In this document: piece by piece, positions 43,577-53,248 of the stretch | Layout of the letters: each line of letters opens with the position of its first letter | Numbering within the stretch: the stretch's first letter is position 1 | Origin: Terriglobia bacterium | Lineage (GTDB): Bacteria; Acidobacteriota; Terriglobia; JAJPHL01 | NCBI GenBank assembly: GCA_021325275.1 | Contig: JAJPHL010000043.1 | Location: 1 to 59,450 of the forward strand | DNA: 59,450 nucleotides | Direction: 5' to 3' | Program-made: the position numbers and the translations under genes | Notes under the pieces: model-generated | The model's input: only the letters and a program-made list of their open reading frames with translations | The model's database searches: none | What the model was told of the DNA's origin: nothing

Positions 43577-44581
43577 TTACAGTTCCAAATTACTGCCGGG
43601 AGGCGGCGGCACGGCTTGGCCGCGCTCGTCGATCCGCATGCCCAGACTCAAGCCCATCGAGGCCAAGATTTCCTTGATCTCGTTCAGCGACTTGCGGCCG
43701 AAATTCTTGGTCTTTAGCATTTCCTGCTCGCTCTTCTGCACCAGTTCGCCGATGGTTTGAATGTTGGCGTTCTTCAGGCAGTTGTAGGAGCGCACGGAGA
43801 GTTCAAGTTCTTCCACCGAGCGGTTCAGGTTTTCGTTCAAGCGCTTCGACCCGCGCTCGGAAGCTTCCAGTTCCAGTTCCGGCTGCTCCTCGAAGTTGAT
43901 GAAGATCGCCATGTGATCTTTCAGCAGCTTCGCGGACAATCCGATCGCATCGGCCGGCGAGATCGCACCGTTGGTCCACACTTCGAGATTCAACTTGTCG
44001 TAGTCGGTGATTTGCCCCAGGCGCGCCGCTTCCACTTTGTAGTTCACTTTGCGCACGGGCGAGTGCACCGAATCCACGGGAATGTAGCCGACCGGCAAGT
44101 CTTCGTCGAAATTCTTGTCGGCGCTGACGTATCCGCGGCCGTGCTTCAAACGGATTTCCACACTCAACTTGCCGCCCTCGCCAACGGTGGCGATGTAGAC
44201 GTCTTTGTCGAGCACTTCGATGTCGTTGTCGGTTTGAATCATACCCGACGTCACGGGACCCGGCTTCTCGATGCGCAGCAAGAGCGTCTTGGGACCATCG
44301 CCGCGCAGCTTGAAGGGAACCTGCTTCAGGTTCAGGATGATGTCGGTGGCGTCTTCCACCACGCCGGGGATGGAACTGAATTCGTGAAGCACGCCCTCGA
44401 TCTTGAGGGCCGTGATGGCCACGCCTTCAATCGAGCTGAGCAACACGCGGCGAAGCGCGTTGCCGATGGTCGTGCCGAATCCGCGTTCAAACGGTTGCGC
44501 GAAGAAAAACCCATACTTGTCCGTCAATACGTCCAACTGACTGGCCAGCCGCTTGGGTTTCTGAAAGCCTTTCCAAAGCAT
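43577..44581 (-). CDS. rpoA: RNA polymerase alpha subunit
   Basis: The 334-residue subunit nucleates assembly of RNA polymerase and, through its C-terminal domain, contacts UP elements and activators. The N-terminal assembly domain ([25 protein letters not shown]-type segment, here [21 protein letters not shown]) and the C-terminal domain ([28 protein letters not shown]) are clear. I use ATG 44581 ([12 protein letters not shown]), the usual N-terminus. A longer frame to 44617 is not needed. The end carries a short Pro-rich tail. Confidence 0.97.
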   Translation of the reverse strand: MLWKGFQKPKRLASQLDVLTDKYGFFFAQPFERGFGTTIGNALRRVLLSSIEGVAITALKIEGVLHEFSSIPGVVEDATDIILNLKQVPFKLRGDGPKTLLLRIEKPGPVTSGMIQTDNDIEVLDKDVYIATVGEGGKLSVEIRLKHGRGYVSADKNFDEDLPVGYIPVDSVHSPVRKVNYKVEAARLGQITDYDKLNLEVWTNGAISPADAIGLSAKLLKDHMAIFINFEEQPELELEASERGSKRLNENLNRSVEELELSVRSYNCLKNANIQTIGELVQKSEQEMLKTKNFGRKSLNEIKEILASMGLSLGMRIDERGQAVPPPPGSNLEL

Positions 44582-44654
44582 GTGTCGAGTCTCCTGAGGC
44601 GCCCACCGGGCGCACAATCGGAATTACTGCCCAAATCAAGCACTCTCGTGCTGA

Positions 44655-45284
44655 TTACTTGGAATAAAGTTCCACGATCAACTGTTCCGAGATCGGCATC
44701 GCAATATCGTCCTTGCGCGGCAAGGCCGTCACTTTGCCCTTGAGAGCCGCCGCGTCCACTTCGATCCACGGTGGAGCCGAACGGTGCGCGCTTTCCTGCA
44801 ACGATTCCTGTACGCCCTTGTGACCCTTGCTGCCCTCGCGAACTTCCACCGTGTCGCCGGGCTTCACGAGAAAGCTCGGCACGTTGACTTTGCGGCCGTT
44901 CACCGCGATGTGTCCGTGCAGGACAACTTGGCGCGCTTGCGAGCGCGAACTGCCCAGACCCATGCGATAAAGCACGTTGTCCAGGCGGCGCTCGAGCAAT
45001 TGCAGCAAGTTCTCGCCGGTGACGCCCTTCATGTCCGCGGCCTTCTCGAAATAGTTGCGGAACTGGCGTTCCAGCACGCCGTAGATGCGGCGCACTTTCT
45101 GCTTCTCACGCAACTGGATTCCGTAGCCGACCATTTTGGCGCGACGCGCCTTGCCGTGCTGTCCGGGGACGAAGTTGCGCCGTTCGATGGGGCACTTCTC
45201 CGTGAAACACTTCGTGCCTTTCAGGAAGAGTTTCATCCCTTCCCGCCGGCACAGCCTGCAAACCGCTCCTGAATGTCTTGCCAA
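44655..45284 (-). CDS. rpsD: Ribosomal protein uS4
   Basis: The 209-residue protein starts at TTG 45284, 5 nt after AGGAGG. It has an N-terminal four-Cys zinc set (CRLC at 9-12, then C26 and C31) and the S4 RNA-binding domain ([41 protein letters not shown]). It assembles early on 16S rRNA and can repress the alpha operon in some bacteria. Confidence 0.96.
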   Translation of the reverse strand: MARHSGAVCRLCRREGMKLFLKGTKCFTEKCPIERRNFVPGQHGKARRAKMVGYGIQLREKQKVRRIYGVLERQFRNYFEKAADMKGVTGENLLQLLERRLDNVLYRMGLGSSRSQARQVVLHGHIAVNGRKVNVPSFLVKPGDTVEVREGSKGHKGVQESLQESAHRSAPPWIEVDAAALKGKVTALPRKDDIAMPISEQLIVELYSK

Positions 45285-45320
45285 GTTTCCTCCTACTGCT
45301 TTCCTGTTCGTGACCCGCTA

Positions 45321-45728
45321 CTAGACGCGCCGCTTTTTGGGCGGCCGGCATCCGTTATGCGGAATCGGAGTCGTATCTCGAATATTAGTGACACCCAAAC
45401 CCGCCGACGACAGCGCGCGAATCGCGCTCTCTCGTCCCGAGCCGGGACCATTCACGCGCACTTCCACCGAGCGCAGACCGTGATCGCGCGCCGCGGTGGC
45501 CGCTTTCATCGCCGCCTGCTGCGCCGCGAACGGCGTGCCTTTGCGCGATCCGCGGAAGCCCAGCGATCCGGCGCTCGACCAGGAGATCACGTTGCCCTGC
45601 TGGTCGGAGATGGTCACAATCGTGTTGTTGAAAGAAGCCTGCACGTGCACCAGACCGGAGTGCACGACTTTCTTCTCTTTCTTCTTGAACGTTTTCTTCT
45701 TCCCGGTTTTGACCGGCGCTTTCGACAT
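45321..45728 (-). CDS. rpsK: Ribosomal protein uS11
   Basis: The 135-residue small-subunit platform protein shows the conserved [47 protein letters not shown] and the closing [18 protein letters not shown]. The N-terminus is Lys-rich. It lies 16 nt after rpsM and 36 nt before rpsD. Confidence 0.97.
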   Translation of the reverse strand: MSKAPVKTGKKKTFKKKEKKVVHSGLVHVQASFNNTIVTISDQQGNVISWSSAGSLGFRGSRKGTPFAAQQAAMKAATAARDHGLRSVEVRVNGPGSGRESAIRALSSAGLGVTNIRDTTPIPHNGCRPPKKRRV

Positions 45729-45744
45729 AGTGTCCTCTTACCGA

Positions 45745-46131
45745 TTAAGTCTTGGCCGAAGCCTTCTTCTTGTTCGCCACGGCGCCCTTGCGCGGACCTT
45801 TGCGCGTTCTGGCGTTGGTGTGCGTGCGCTGGCCGCGCACCGGCAGATTGCGGCGGTGACGATAACCGCGATACGATCCGATTTCGATGAGCCGCTTGAT
45901 GTTCATCGAAATTTCCTTGCGCAGATCGCCTTCCACCTGGCCTTCTTCTTCCAGGATTTGGCGGACGCGGTTCACTTCCTCTTCACTCAAGTCGCGAACC
46001 CGAGCGTCGGGATTCACGTTGGCGCGGTGCAGAATGGAATTCGAGCGGGCCCGGCCGATGCCGTAGATATAGGTCAGCCCGATCTCGATCCGTTTCTCGC
46101 GCGGTAAGTCTACGCCGGCAATACGAGCCAT
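45745..46131 (-). CDS. rpsM: Ribosomal protein uS13
   Basis: The 128-residue protein starts [29 protein letters not shown] and ends in the basic tail [21 protein letters not shown]. It forms the head of the small subunit and bridges to the large subunit. A Lys/Ala extension follows the usual end. Confidence 0.97.
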   Translation of the reverse strand: MARIAGVDLPREKRIEIGLTYIYGIGRARSNSILHRANVNPDARVRDLSEEEVNRVRQILEEEGQVEGDLRKEISMNIKRLIEIGSYRGYRHRRNLPVRGQRTHTNARTRKGPRKGAVANKKKASAKT

Positions 46132-46144
46132 TCGTTTATCTCCA

Positions 46145-46258
46145 CTATCCTTGACGTTGCTTATGCTTCGGGTTTTCGCAGATCACCCGGACCACCCCGC
46201 GGCGGTGGACGATCTTGCACTTGTCGCAAATCTTTTTGACGGAGGCTTTAACCTTCAT
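46145..46258 (-). CDS. rpmJ: Ribosomal protein bL36
   Basis: This 37-residue protein is too short for most ORF listings. Translation from ATG 46258 gives [20 protein letters not shown] and then [17 protein letters not shown]. The CxxC pair, a later Cys and a His form the zinc site of the C+ type. It sits between infA and rpsM, the usual place. Confidence 0.94.
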   Translation of the reverse strand: MKVKASVKKICDKCKIVHRRGVVRVICENPKHKQRQG

Positions 46259-46270
46259 GATCCCTTTTTC

Positions 46271-46489
46271 CTACTTGTAGCGATACACGATCCGGCCCCG
46301 CGTCAAATCGTACGGGGAAAGTTCCACTGCCACGCGGTCGCCGGGAAGAATGCGAATGAAGTTCTTGCGCATCTTGCCGGAAATATGACAAAGCACCTGT
46401 TGCTTGCCTTCCAACTCCACACGAAACATCGCATTGGGGAGCGGTTCGAGCACGGTAGCCATTACCTCAATCGCGTCTTCTTTACTCAT
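46271..46489 (-). CDS. infA: Translation initiation factor IF-1
   Basis: The 72-residue OB-fold protein begins [25 protein letters not shown] and ends [15 protein letters not shown], matching IF-1. It binds the A site of the 30S subunit during initiation. Its gene lies between map and rpmJ. Confidence 0.97.
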   Translation of the reverse strand: MSKEDAIEVMATVLEPLPNAMFRVELEGKQQVLCHISGKMRKNFIRILPGDRVAVELSPYDLTRGRIVYRYK

Positions 46490-46516
46490 TCAACTCCAGA
46501 ATCTGTTGTCAGCCGT

Positions 46517-47266
46517 TTACGGCTGCGTTAAAACCCAAGGACCTTGTTTCGTCAACGCCACGGTATGTTCGAAATGCGCTGAACACCGGCCGTCGACAGC
46601 CACTGCGGTCCACTTATCGGCCAGCACTTTCGTATCGGCCTTGCCCTGATTCACCATCGGCTCGATAGCCAGGACCATTCCTTCCTTCAACCGCGGGTTG
46701 GGCCCCGAGCGATAATTCGGAACGCTCGGATCCTCGTGCAACTGGCGCCCCACGCCGTGCCCCACAAACTCGCGCACCACCGAATATCCGTGACCTTCCA
46801 CGTAATCCTGGATCGTGCCGCAGATATCATGCAGATGACCGCCCACCTGCGCCTGCTTGATGCCTTCCCACAACGACTCGAGCGTCACGTCCATCAGTTT
46901 CTGGACTTCCGGGCTGACTTTCCCGACCGCGATGGTGGTCGCGGAATCGCCGTAATACCCGTCCAGAATCACGCCCGTGTCGATCTTCAAGATGTCCCCT
47001 TCGCGCAACACGCGCTTCGCGGAGGGAATGCCGTGAATGATCTCAAAGTTCACCGACGTACACAGGACCGCCGGAAATCCCCGGTATCCCTTGAACGCCG
47101 GCTTCGCGCCCGCATCGGCGATCATTTTCGCCGCGAAGTTCTCGAGGTCGAGCGTCGTAACGCCCGGTTTCACTCGCGACCGCAACTGATCGAGCAACCG
47201 ATGCACTAGAAGCCCGCTGGAGCGCATTTTTTGCAGCTCTGCGGGCGATTTCAAAATGATCCTCAT
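46517..47266 (-). CDS. map: Methionine aminopeptidase
   Basis: The 249-residue metallopeptidase removes initiator methionine from nascent chains. All metal ligands can be placed: Asp in DTGVILDGYYGD (two residues), His in GHGVGRQLHE, Glu in LAIEPMV, and Glu in HFEHTVAL. It is type I, without an SH3-like N-terminal extension. It is tightly packed between adk and infA. Confidence 0.96.
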   Translation of the reverse strand: MRIILKSPAELQKMRSSGLLVHRLLDQLRSRVKPGVTTLDLENFAAKMIADAGAKPAFKGYRGFPAVLCTSVNFEIIHGIPSAKRVLREGDILKIDTGVILDGYYGDSATTIAVGKVSPEVQKLMDVTLESLWEGIKQAQVGGHLHDICGTIQDYVEGHGYSVVREFVGHGVGRQLHEDPSVPNYRSGPNPRLKEGMVLAIEPMVNQGKADTKVLADKWTAVAVDGRCSAHFEHTVALTKQGPWVLTQP

Positions 47267-47276
47267 GCCACGCTGC

Positions 47277-48047
47277 TCATGCTACCGTCCCGGTCTCTTC
47301 CTCGCCCCCGTGCAGCCGGCTGTCCGCCAAAACGAACAATTCGGCGGTAATCGCGTCAGGAGGCCGGCTTCCATCCAACTTATGAAACAAGCCAACCTGG
47401 CGATAATATTTCGCCACGGGACGGGTTTCCTCGACGAACGCGCGCAACCTTTCCTTGATTACGTCCTCCCGATCATCTTTCCGGGTGATGAGCGGCGTGC
47501 CGTCGACATCGCAAAGACCATCGTGAGCCGGGGGCTGCAGGTAGATGTTGTAAATCCTTCCACACTTTGGGCAGGATCGGCGTCCGGTCAGGCGCTGCAA
47601 CAAAATATTATAATCCATGGCCAAATAAACCACAAGTGGGGGTGGCCAGCCCAGGTGCTTCAGCTTCTCGGTCAGGATTTCCGCCTGCGGCACGGTCCGC
47701 GGAAAACCATCCAACACGAATCCTCTGGCCGCATCCGGCGCCCGGAAACGCCCTTGAATCATACGCATCACGACATCGTCCGGTACCAAGCTGCCGCGCT
47801 GCATGTACTCGACCGCTTGCAGCCCCAAATCGGTTTTCTGCGCGACATGATGCCGGAGCATGTCGCCGGTGGAGATCTGCGGAACGCCGTAGCGTCTTTC
47901 GAGAAGTTTGGCTTGCGTTCCCTTCCCGGCTCCGGGTGCTCCCAGGAGGACGATCGGGCCCACACCTTCCCGTTCTCGATGATGTTCCGCCGCCTCTGAC
48001 ATATCCGTCTCCGAGGTTCCCGGAACGACGCTCGCAGCAATCGCCAT
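47277..48047 (-). CDS. adk: Adenylate kinase
   Basis: The 256-residue enzyme equilibrates ATP, ADP and AMP. It has a P-loop GAPGAGKGTQ, the AMP-binding STGDMLRHH, the substrate segment DGFPRTVPQAE, and a LID with CPKCGRIYN and a following C-V-D pair that resembles the zinc-LID type. The start may be ATG 48047 or ATG 48002. The extra 15 N-terminal residues are not conserved. It is long for the family by about 30 residues. Confidence 0.94.
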   Translation of the reverse strand: MAIAASVVPGTSETDMSEAAEHHREREGVGPIVLLGAPGAGKGTQAKLLERRYGVPQISTGDMLRHHVAQKTDLGLQAVEYMQRGSLVPDDVVMRMIQGRFRAPDAARGFVLDGFPRTVPQAEILTEKLKHLGWPPPLVVYLAMDYNILLQRLTGRRSCPKCGRIYNIYLQPPAHDGLCDVDGTPLITRKDDREDVIKERLRAFVEETRPVAKYYRQVGLFHKLDGSRPPDAITAELFVLADSRLHGGEEETGTVA

Positions 48048-48093
48048 CGGATTCCCCTTTAGCCTCTCGCCCCACCAAACCCACCACCGACCT

Positions 48094-49524
48094 TTAGCCG
48101 CGGCGTCCGCGAATTCGACCGCTCTTCGGCGTGAATCCTTCGTAATGCCGCATGATCAACTGCGCTTCCACTTGATTCACGGTGTCCATCGCCACGCCGA
48201 TCACGATCAGCAGCGACGTGCCGCCAAAGTAAAACTGCACGTTCAAGCCTTCCAGCACGAACGTCGGGAAATGTTCCCCAATCCAAGAGCCCAGCGCGCC
48301 CGGCAAGTGATGGAGATGGATGCCCGCAATCATCCACTCCGGCACGATCGCGATCAGCGCCAGGTACAATCCACCCACGAAGGTGATGTGCGTGAGAATC
48401 TTGTTGATGTAATCCGCGGTGTTCTTGCCCGGACGGATGCCGGGAATGAATCCGCCGTACTTCCGCATGTTGTCGGCCACTTCAGTAGGATTGAAGATGA
48501 TCGACACGTAGAAATACGCGAAGAAAACAATGCCCGCCAGGTAGAGCAGCGTGTACAGCGGTTCTCCCCAACGCAGGTTCTCGAACAATGTTTGAAAACC
48601 TTTGGCGATCTGGCCGGTCAGCGTACTCGTATCGGGCGACTTGCTCAGCAGGACCGCTCCGATGGTCTGCGGGAAAGTCAGGATGGAACTCGCGAAGATC
48701 ACCGGCATCACACCGCCGGAGTTGACGCGCAAAGGCAAGTGCGTGGATTGCCCGCCCATGACTTTGCGGCCGATCACACGCTTGGCATATTGCACGGGGA
48801 TGCGCCGTTCGCCGCGTTCCACGAGCACGACGAACGCCACCACCGCGATCATCACGGCCAGCAGCATCAACAACACCACAAAGTTCCACTCGTTGGTGAC
48901 GAAAACCTTTTGGTAGACTTCCTGGCACGCCCGCGGGAGTCCTTGAACGATGCCCGCGAAGATGATCAGCGACATTCCATTACCGATGCCGCGTTCGGAA
49001 ATCTGCTCGCCCAGCCACATGATAAACGCCGAGCCGGTGGTGAGCGTGATCATGGTCATCACCACGAAACCGATGCCGGGATTCGTAACGAACGTGCGGG
49101 AATTGGCTCCGCCCGGACGCATCAACGCGGTGGCGATACCCAACGATTGAATCGCAGCCAGCGCGACGGTCAGATACCGCGTCCACTGGGTGATCTTGCG
49201 GCGGCCGAGTTCGCCTTCCTTCTGAAGTTTCTCAAGATACGGCCACACCACCGTCAACAATTGCAGGATGATCGACGAAGTGATGTAGGGCATGATGCCC
49301 AGCGCGAAAATCGTCAAGCGGCGGAAGTTGCCGCCCGAGAACATATCGAGGAAGCCGAAGATGGTGCCCTTTTGTTCGTCGAAGAACGCTTGCAACTGGA
49401 CCACGTCGATACCCGGCGTGGGGATGTGCGCGCCGATGCGGTACACGAACAGCAAGGCCAGCGTGAACAACACGCGCCGGCGAAGGTCCGGGATACTGAA
49501 AATGTTGCGAATCGTTTGGAACAT
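48094..49524 (-). CDS. secY: Preprotein translocase subunit SecY
   Basis: The 476-residue channel protein has ten predicted membrane helices. Conserved features include FTLALLFVYRIGAHIPTPGID, the plug segment near GTIFGFLDMFSGGNF, the loop NRPTEVADNM-type segment (here NPTEVADNMRKYGGFIPGIRPG), and a charged cytoplasmic C-terminus. It forms the export channel with SecE and SecG (26087). It lies between adk and rplO, the standard position. Confidence 0.97.
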   Translation of the reverse strand: MFQTIRNIFSIPDLRRRVLFTLALLFVYRIGAHIPTPGIDVVQLQAFFDEQKGTIFGFLDMFSGGNFRRLTIFALGIMPYITSSIILQLLTVVWPYLEKLQKEGELGRRKITQWTRYLTVALAAIQSLGIATALMRPGGANSRTFVTNPGIGFVVMTMITLTTGSAFIMWLGEQISERGIGNGMSLIIFAGIVQGLPRACQEVYQKVFVTNEWNFVVLLMLLAVMIAVVAFVVLVERGERRIPVQYAKRVIGRKVMGGQSTHLPLRVNSGGVMPVIFASSILTFPQTIGAVLLSKSPDTSTLTGQIAKGFQTLFENLRWGEPLYTLLYLAGIVFFAYFYVSIIFNPTEVADNMRKYGGFIPGIRPGKNTADYINKILTHITFVGGLYLALIAIVPEWMIAGIHLHHLPGALGSWIGEHFPTFVLEGLNVQFYFGGTSLLIVIGVAMDTVNQVEAQLIMRHYEGFTPKSGRIRGRRG

Positions 49525-49554
49525 GCTTGCCTCCCTAGCGGAAAAACTTCTCCG

Positions 49555-50199
49555 CTAAGCTTCGGGGCCTTTCTTCTCTTTCTTTTCCTTCGGCTTTTTC
49601 TCTCCCGCCGGCGCCTGCCCTTCCGCCTTCGGTTCCTTCGGGGCCTTCTGCTTCTTCTCGGCCTTGGCCTCCGGAGCCGCTTCTTCCTTCTTCGATTCCT
49701 TCGCGGGAGCGGCCGGTTTCGGTTCGGGCTTCTTCGGCTCGGGCTTCGGCTCCGGCTTGCCGCCGATCCATTCCGCCTTGCCGCCCGCCGCCACAATCTT
49801 CTTCTCCGCCGACTCACTGAAGTGATTCGCGTGAATCACGGCTTTACCCGTGTACTCGCCGCCGCCCAACACGCGGAGTCCCGCGTGCAGCTTGTGGATC
49901 ACGCCTTTTTCGATCAGCAATTGCGCGGTGATTTCCTTCACGTCGCCCAAGGTCGCGAGCGAATCCAGGTTGACGATGGCAAATTCTTTCTTGAAAAGGT
50001 TGTGGAATCCGCGCTTCGGCAAGCGCCGGATCAGCGGATTCTGTCCGCCCTCGAATCCGAGGCGGCGGCTATAACCCGAGCGCGATTTTTGGCCCTTGTC
50101 GCCGCGGCCACCGCGGCGTCCGCCCGATCCCATACCGCGCGCCACGCGCTTGACTTTGTGCGTTTGTCCCACCGGGGGACGCAATTCATTCAGTCGCAT
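49555..50199 (-). CDS. rplO: Ribosomal protein uL15 with long charged tail
   Basis: The first about 145 residues are a typical L15 (LNELRPPVGQTHKVKRVARGMGSGGRRGGRGDKGQKSRSG, then GFEGGQNPLIRRLPKRGF). A 65-70-residue tail rich in Lys, Glu, Pro and Ala follows (KPEPKPEPKKPEPKPAAPA..., then KKEKKGPEA). This tail is not part of the normal fold and is unusual in length. Confidence 0.95.
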   Translation of the reverse strand: MRLNELRPPVGQTHKVKRVARGMGSGGRRGGRGDKGQKSRSGYSRRLGFEGGQNPLIRRLPKRGFHNLFKKEFAIVNLDSLATLGDVKEITAQLLIEKGVIHKLHAGLRVLGGGEYTGKAVIHANHFSESAEKKIVAAGGKAEWIGGKPEPKPEPKKPEPKPAAPAKESKKEEAAPEAKAEKKQKAPKEPKAEGQAPAGEKKPKEKKEKKGPEA

Positions 50200-50238
50200 T
50201 CTTAATCTCCCAAGCCCGGCGCGAGCCGGGCGTTCAAA

Positions 50239-50424
50239 CTAGTCGAGCACCGTCACCAAGTGACGCACTTTATGCACCATGCCGCGAATGTCCTTCGTGT
50301 CGGGACGCTCGATCACTTGCTGCAGCTTGGTAAATCCCAATCCTTTGAGAACGGCTTTCTGTTTCTTGTCGAAGCCGATTCCGCTGCGCACTTGCTTGAT
50401 CTTGATGGTTTTCGTTTCCGCCAT
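50239..50424 (-). CDS. rpmD: Ribosomal protein uL30
   Basis: The 61-residue protein (KTIKIKQVRSGIGFDKKQKAVLKGLGFTKLQQVIERPDTKDIRGMVHKVRHLV) matches L30. It lies 4 nt after rpsE and 39 nt before rplO. Confidence 0.96.
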   Translation of the reverse strand: MAETKTIKIKQVRSGIGFDKKQKAVLKGLGFTKLQQVIERPDTKDIRGMVHKVRHLVTVLD

Positions 50425-50428
50425 AACC

Positions 50429-50938
50429 TTACCTGATTTCCTCGAGCGTCTTACCGCGCGCTTCCGCCACTTCCGACGCGTTGCGCAACTGGCGTAGCGC
50501 TTCCATCGTGGCCTTCACCACGTTGTGCGGATTCGCCGATCCAATCGATTTCGTCAAGACGTTGGGAATACCCACCGCCTGGATCACCGCGCGCACCGGT
50601 CCGCCGGCGATCACGCCGGTGCCATCGGGTGCGGGCTTCAGCAGCACTTTGCCCGAGCCGAAACAACCGAGGGAAATGTGCGGGATGGTGCTCTTCAGCG
50701 TGTAAATTCGGAACAAGTTTTTCTTGGCCGCTTCGATTCCCTTGCGAATCGCCGCGGGAACTTCGCGAGCCTTGCCCGTGCCGAAGCCAACAATGTTCTG
50801 CTCCGGGTCGCCGACCACCACGAGCGCACTGAAGCTCATGTTCTTGCCGCCCTTCACCACCTTGGTGACGCGGTTGATCGCGACGACCTGATCTTTCAAG
50901 GTCAGCGATCCTGGATCGATCTTTTTCGTAGATGGCAA
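50429..50938 (-). CDS. rpsE: Ribosomal protein uS5
   Basis: The 169-residue small-subunit protein has the double-stranded RNA-binding N-domain ([31 protein letters not shown]) and the C-terminal fold [41 protein letters not shown]. It guards decoding accuracy. It is in the standard spc position. Confidence 0.97.
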   Translation of the reverse strand: MPSTKKIDPGSLTLKDQVVAINRVTKVVKGGKNMSFSALVVVGDPEQNIVGFGTGKAREVPAAIRKGIEAAKKNLFRIYTLKSTIPHISLGCFGSGKVLLKPAPDGTGVIAGGPVRAVIQAVGIPNVLTKSIGSANPHNVVKATMEALRQLRNASEVAEARGKTLEEIR

Positions 50939-50950
50939 AGTTCGTCTCCT

Positions 50951-51316
50951 CTAGAATTCCAAACCGGCTTCACGCGCGGCGTCGGCCAGGGCCTTGATGC
51001 GGCCGTGATAGATGTAGCCGCCGCGATCAAAAACCACTTTCTTGACGCCGGCTTTGACGGCGCGCTCGGCGACGAGCTTGCCGATCGCCTTGGCCGCAGC
51101 CACATTGCCGCCGACTTTCACGGTTCCGCCCTTTTCGGCGGTGTTGGCGGAGGCAATCGTCTTGCCCTGCGCGTCGTCGATCACCTGCGCGTAGATATGC
51201 TTGAGCGAACGGAACACGTTCAAGCGCGGGCGTTCGGCCGATCCCTTCATTTTGCGGCGGATCCGGCGATGAACCCGCTGGCGAATCTCGTCTTTTGCGA
51301 TACGTGCGACAGCCAT
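50951..51316 (-). CDS. rplR: Ribosomal protein uL18
   Basis: The 121-residue 5S rRNA-binding protein shows [35 protein letters not shown] and the closing [26 protein letters not shown]. It lies in the order rplF-rplR-rpsE as expected. Confidence 0.97.
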   Translation of the reverse strand: MAVARIAKDEIRQRVHRRIRRKMKGSAERPRLNVFRSLKHIYAQVIDDAQGKTIASANTAEKGGTVKVGGNVAAAKAIGKLVAERAVKAGVKKVVFDRGGYIYHGRIKALADAAREAGLEF

Positions 51317-51338
51317 GATAATTTCGCTCCTAAATCGT

Positions 51339-51893
51339 CTACTTGGCGCCGGTCGATGCAGCCTTGCCGGCCTTTTTCTTCAATCTTTCGCCGACGTAAC
51401 GGATACCCTTTTGCTTGTACGGATCGGGTGGACGCAATGCGCGCATCGTGGCGGCCACTTGTCCCACGCGCTGCTTGTCGGCGCCTTCCACGGTGACGCG
51501 CACGTTCTTTTCGATCGTCGCGAGCTTCACCGAAATTCCTTCCGGCAGCGTAAACTCGATCGGATGCGAATAGCCGAGCGTGAAGACGACCATCGTCTTG
51601 CCCTTAGCTTCGGCCTTGTAGCCGAGACCCACGATGTCGAGGTCTTTGGTAAAACCCGTGGACACGCCGTGCACCGCGTTGGCGACCAGACTGCGCGCCA
51701 GTCCATGCAAAGCGGCCTGCTCGTCGTTCTCGCGAACGGTGACCAGGTGTCCGTCTTTCTTTTCGACCTTGATGCCCGCCGGAAGCTGCGTCAGCAGCGA
51801 CCCCTTGGGTCCCTTGACGCGCACGCCTTCCGGAGTGACATTGATGTCGACTCCTTTGGGCACCGCGATAATCTTGTTTCCAATTCTCGACAT
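51339..51893 (-). CDS. rplF: Ribosomal protein uL6
   Basis: I start this 184-residue protein at ATG 51893 ([16 protein letters not shown]), which follows AGGAGAG at about 5 nt. A longer frame to 51995 has no L6 similarity. The rest includes [40 protein letters not shown] and [25 protein letters not shown]. Confidence 0.96.
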   Translation of the reverse strand: MSRIGNKIIAVPKGVDINVTPEGVRVKGPKGSLLTQLPAGIKVEKKDGHLVTVRENDEQAALHGLARSLVANAVHGVSTGFTKDLDIVGLGYKAEAKGKTMVVFTLGYSHPIEFTLPEGISVKLATIEKNVRVTVEGADKQRVGQVAATMRALRPPDPYKQKGIRYVGERLKKKAGKAASTGAK

Positions 51894-51924
51894 AAACTCT
51901 CCTAACCTGCTGTTCCGGGTTTTT

Positions 51925-51952
51925 ACTCGGGCCTCGGAACTCGGGCCTCGGA
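51925..51952. repeat. Heptamer-based tandem repeat between rplF and rpsH
   Basis: A 14-nt unit ACTCGGGCCTCGGA occurs twice without mismatch. Each 14-mer is two heptamers. It lies in the 67-nt gap between rplF and rpsH. Confidence 0.85.
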
Positions 51953-51960
51953 ACTTGCTT

Positions 51961-52359
51961 TTACCAGATCTCGCACAAGATCTCGCCGCCGACATTTTCC
52001 TTGCGCGCGGCGCGCCCGGTCATCAGACCCTTGGGCGTGGTCAAAATGTTGATGCCCATCCCTCCCAGTACGCGCGGCACTTTCGTGCTGCCGACGTAGA
52101 CGCGGCGGCCGGGGCGCGAAACGCGCTGGATGCTCGAAATGATCGGCTCGTTGTTGGTGCCGTACTTCAAACGCACCTCGATGCGCTTACGCGCGCCGTC
52201 CTCGACGAGGCGGAAACCGGCGATGTAGCCTTCGTCGCGCAGGATGGTGGCCATTTGCAGTTTTAATTTCGATGCAGCGATCTCCACGCTCTTGTGGCGC
52301 GCCCGCAGTCCATTGCGGATGGAGGTCAAAAAATCGGCGATCGGATCAGTTACGTTCAT
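51961..52359 (-). CDS. rpsH: Ribosomal protein uS8
   Basis: The 132-residue protein begins at ATG 52359 (MNVTDPIADFLTSIRNGLRARHKSVEI). The conserved end LTTPKGLMTGRAARKENVGGEILCEIW is present. A longer frame to 52419 includes the repeat upstream and is not used. Confidence 0.97.
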   Translation of the reverse strand: MNVTDPIADFLTSIRNGLRARHKSVEIAASKLKLQMATILRDEGYIAGFRLVEDGARKRIEVRLKYGTNNEPIISSIQRVSRPGRRVYVGSTKVPRVLGGMGINILTTPKGLMTGRAARKENVGGEILCEIW

Positions 52360-52380
52360 GCTCCTCCCAACAAAACACCA

Positions 52381-52412
52381 GGCCCGAGCCAAAAGGCTCG
52401 AGGCCCGAGTCC
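52381..52412. repeat. Heptamer-type hairpin between rpsH and rpsN
   Basis: GGCCCGAG occurs twice around a hairpin CGAGCC-AAAA-GGCTCG (52385-52400). On the minus strand the same core ACTCGGGCC is seen as in the neighbouring gap. Confidence 0.7.
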
Positions 52413-52598
52413 TTACCAACTAGATTTCGTTACGCCCGGAATCTCGCCCTGCAACGCCAGTTGCCGGAAACACAAGCGGCAAACTTGAAACTTGCGCAGG
52501 TACCCGCGCGGCCGTCCGCAACGCTTGCAGCGATTGCGATGCTGCACTTTGAACTTGGGCTTGCGGTTATCCTTGGCGATTTTTGCAGTTGTAGCCAT
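52413..52598 (-). CDS. rpsN: Ribosomal protein uS14, zinc type
   Basis: The 61-residue S14 is of the zinc-binding (short) form: [39 protein letters not shown] shows the two CxxC pairs. It is flanked on both sides by heptamer repeats. Confidence 0.97.
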   Translation of the reverse strand: MATTAKIAKDNRKPKFKVQHRNRCKRCGRPRGYLRKFQVCRLCFRQLALQGEIPGVTKSSW

Positions 52599-52612
52599 TT
52601 ATCTCCTTAAAC

Positions 52613-52691
52613 AAGTTCCGAGTTCCGAGTTCCGAGTCCCGAGCTGCCGAGTCTTTCTTACTCGGAACTCGGAACTCGGTACTCGGAACTT
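52613..52691. repeat. Inverted heptamer-repeat element between rpsN and rplE
   Basis: The left arm (52613-52643) is made of AGTTCCG three times plus AGTCCCG. The right arm (52660-52691) is four ACTCGGA/ACTCGGT units. The arms are inverted copies and the right arm reaches into the rplE stop codon. The element can fold into a long hairpin in the middle of an essential operon. Confidence 0.85.
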
Positions 52692-53232
52692 ACTTCCTAA
52701 ACGGCATCCCCATCTGTTTCAGCAACTCCCGCGCTTCATTGTCGTTCTCGGCGGTGGTGACGATGGTCACGTTCATGCCCTTCGCTTTTTCGATCTTCGA
52801 ATAGTCGATCTCCGGGAACAACAACTGGTCGTGCAGACCCAGCGTGTAATTCCCGCGCCCGTCGAACGATTTCGCCGACACGCCGCGGAAGTCGCGCACG
52901 CGCGGCAGCGCCACGTTCACCAGCCGGTCGAGGAATTCGTACATCCGGTCGCCGCGCAGCGTCACGCACACGCCGATCGATTGCCCGGCGCGCAGCTTGA
53001 ACGACGCGATCGACTTCTTGGCCTTGGTGATCACCGGCTTTTGCCCGGTGATCTGGCCGACCTGTTGTGCCGCGCCGTCGAGCATCTTGGAATTCTGGGT
53101 GGCTTCACCCATTCCCATGTTCACGACGATCTTGGCGATCTTCGGGATGGCCATCGAGCTCGAGTATTTGAACTCTTTCTTGAGCGCGGGCGCTACTTCC
53201 TTGTCGTAATGCGCTTTCAATCGTGCTGCCAT
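52690..53232 (-). CDS. rplE: Ribosomal protein uL5
   Basis: The 180-residue protein starts at ATG 53232 ([17 protein letters not shown]). It contains the 5S RNA-binding core [45 protein letters not shown] and the [25 protein letters not shown] end. A longer frame to 53286 is not L5-like. Its stop codon overlaps the right arm of the repeat downstream. Confidence 0.97.
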   Translation of the reverse strand: MAARLKAHYDKEVAPALKKEFKYSSSMAIPKIAKIVVNMGMGEATQNSKMLDGAAQQVGQITGQKPVITKAKKSIASFKLRAGQSIGVCVTLRGDRMYEFLDRLVNVALPRVRDFRGVSAKSFDGRGNYTLGLHDQLLFPEIDYSKIEKAKGMNVTIVTTAENDNEARELLKQMGMPFRK

Positions 53233-53248
53233 AGCCGTTTCGGTTCCT

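Noticed and set aside
48145-50205. Plus-strand 686-residue open frame opposite secY and rplO
   Set aside because: It is an antisense shadow of two certain essential genes, with no start signal or recognisable domain.
52613-52691. Possible CRISPR-like array
   Set aside because: The units are 7 nt, without spacers of equal length, and the arms are inverted. It is a simple-unit inverted repeat.
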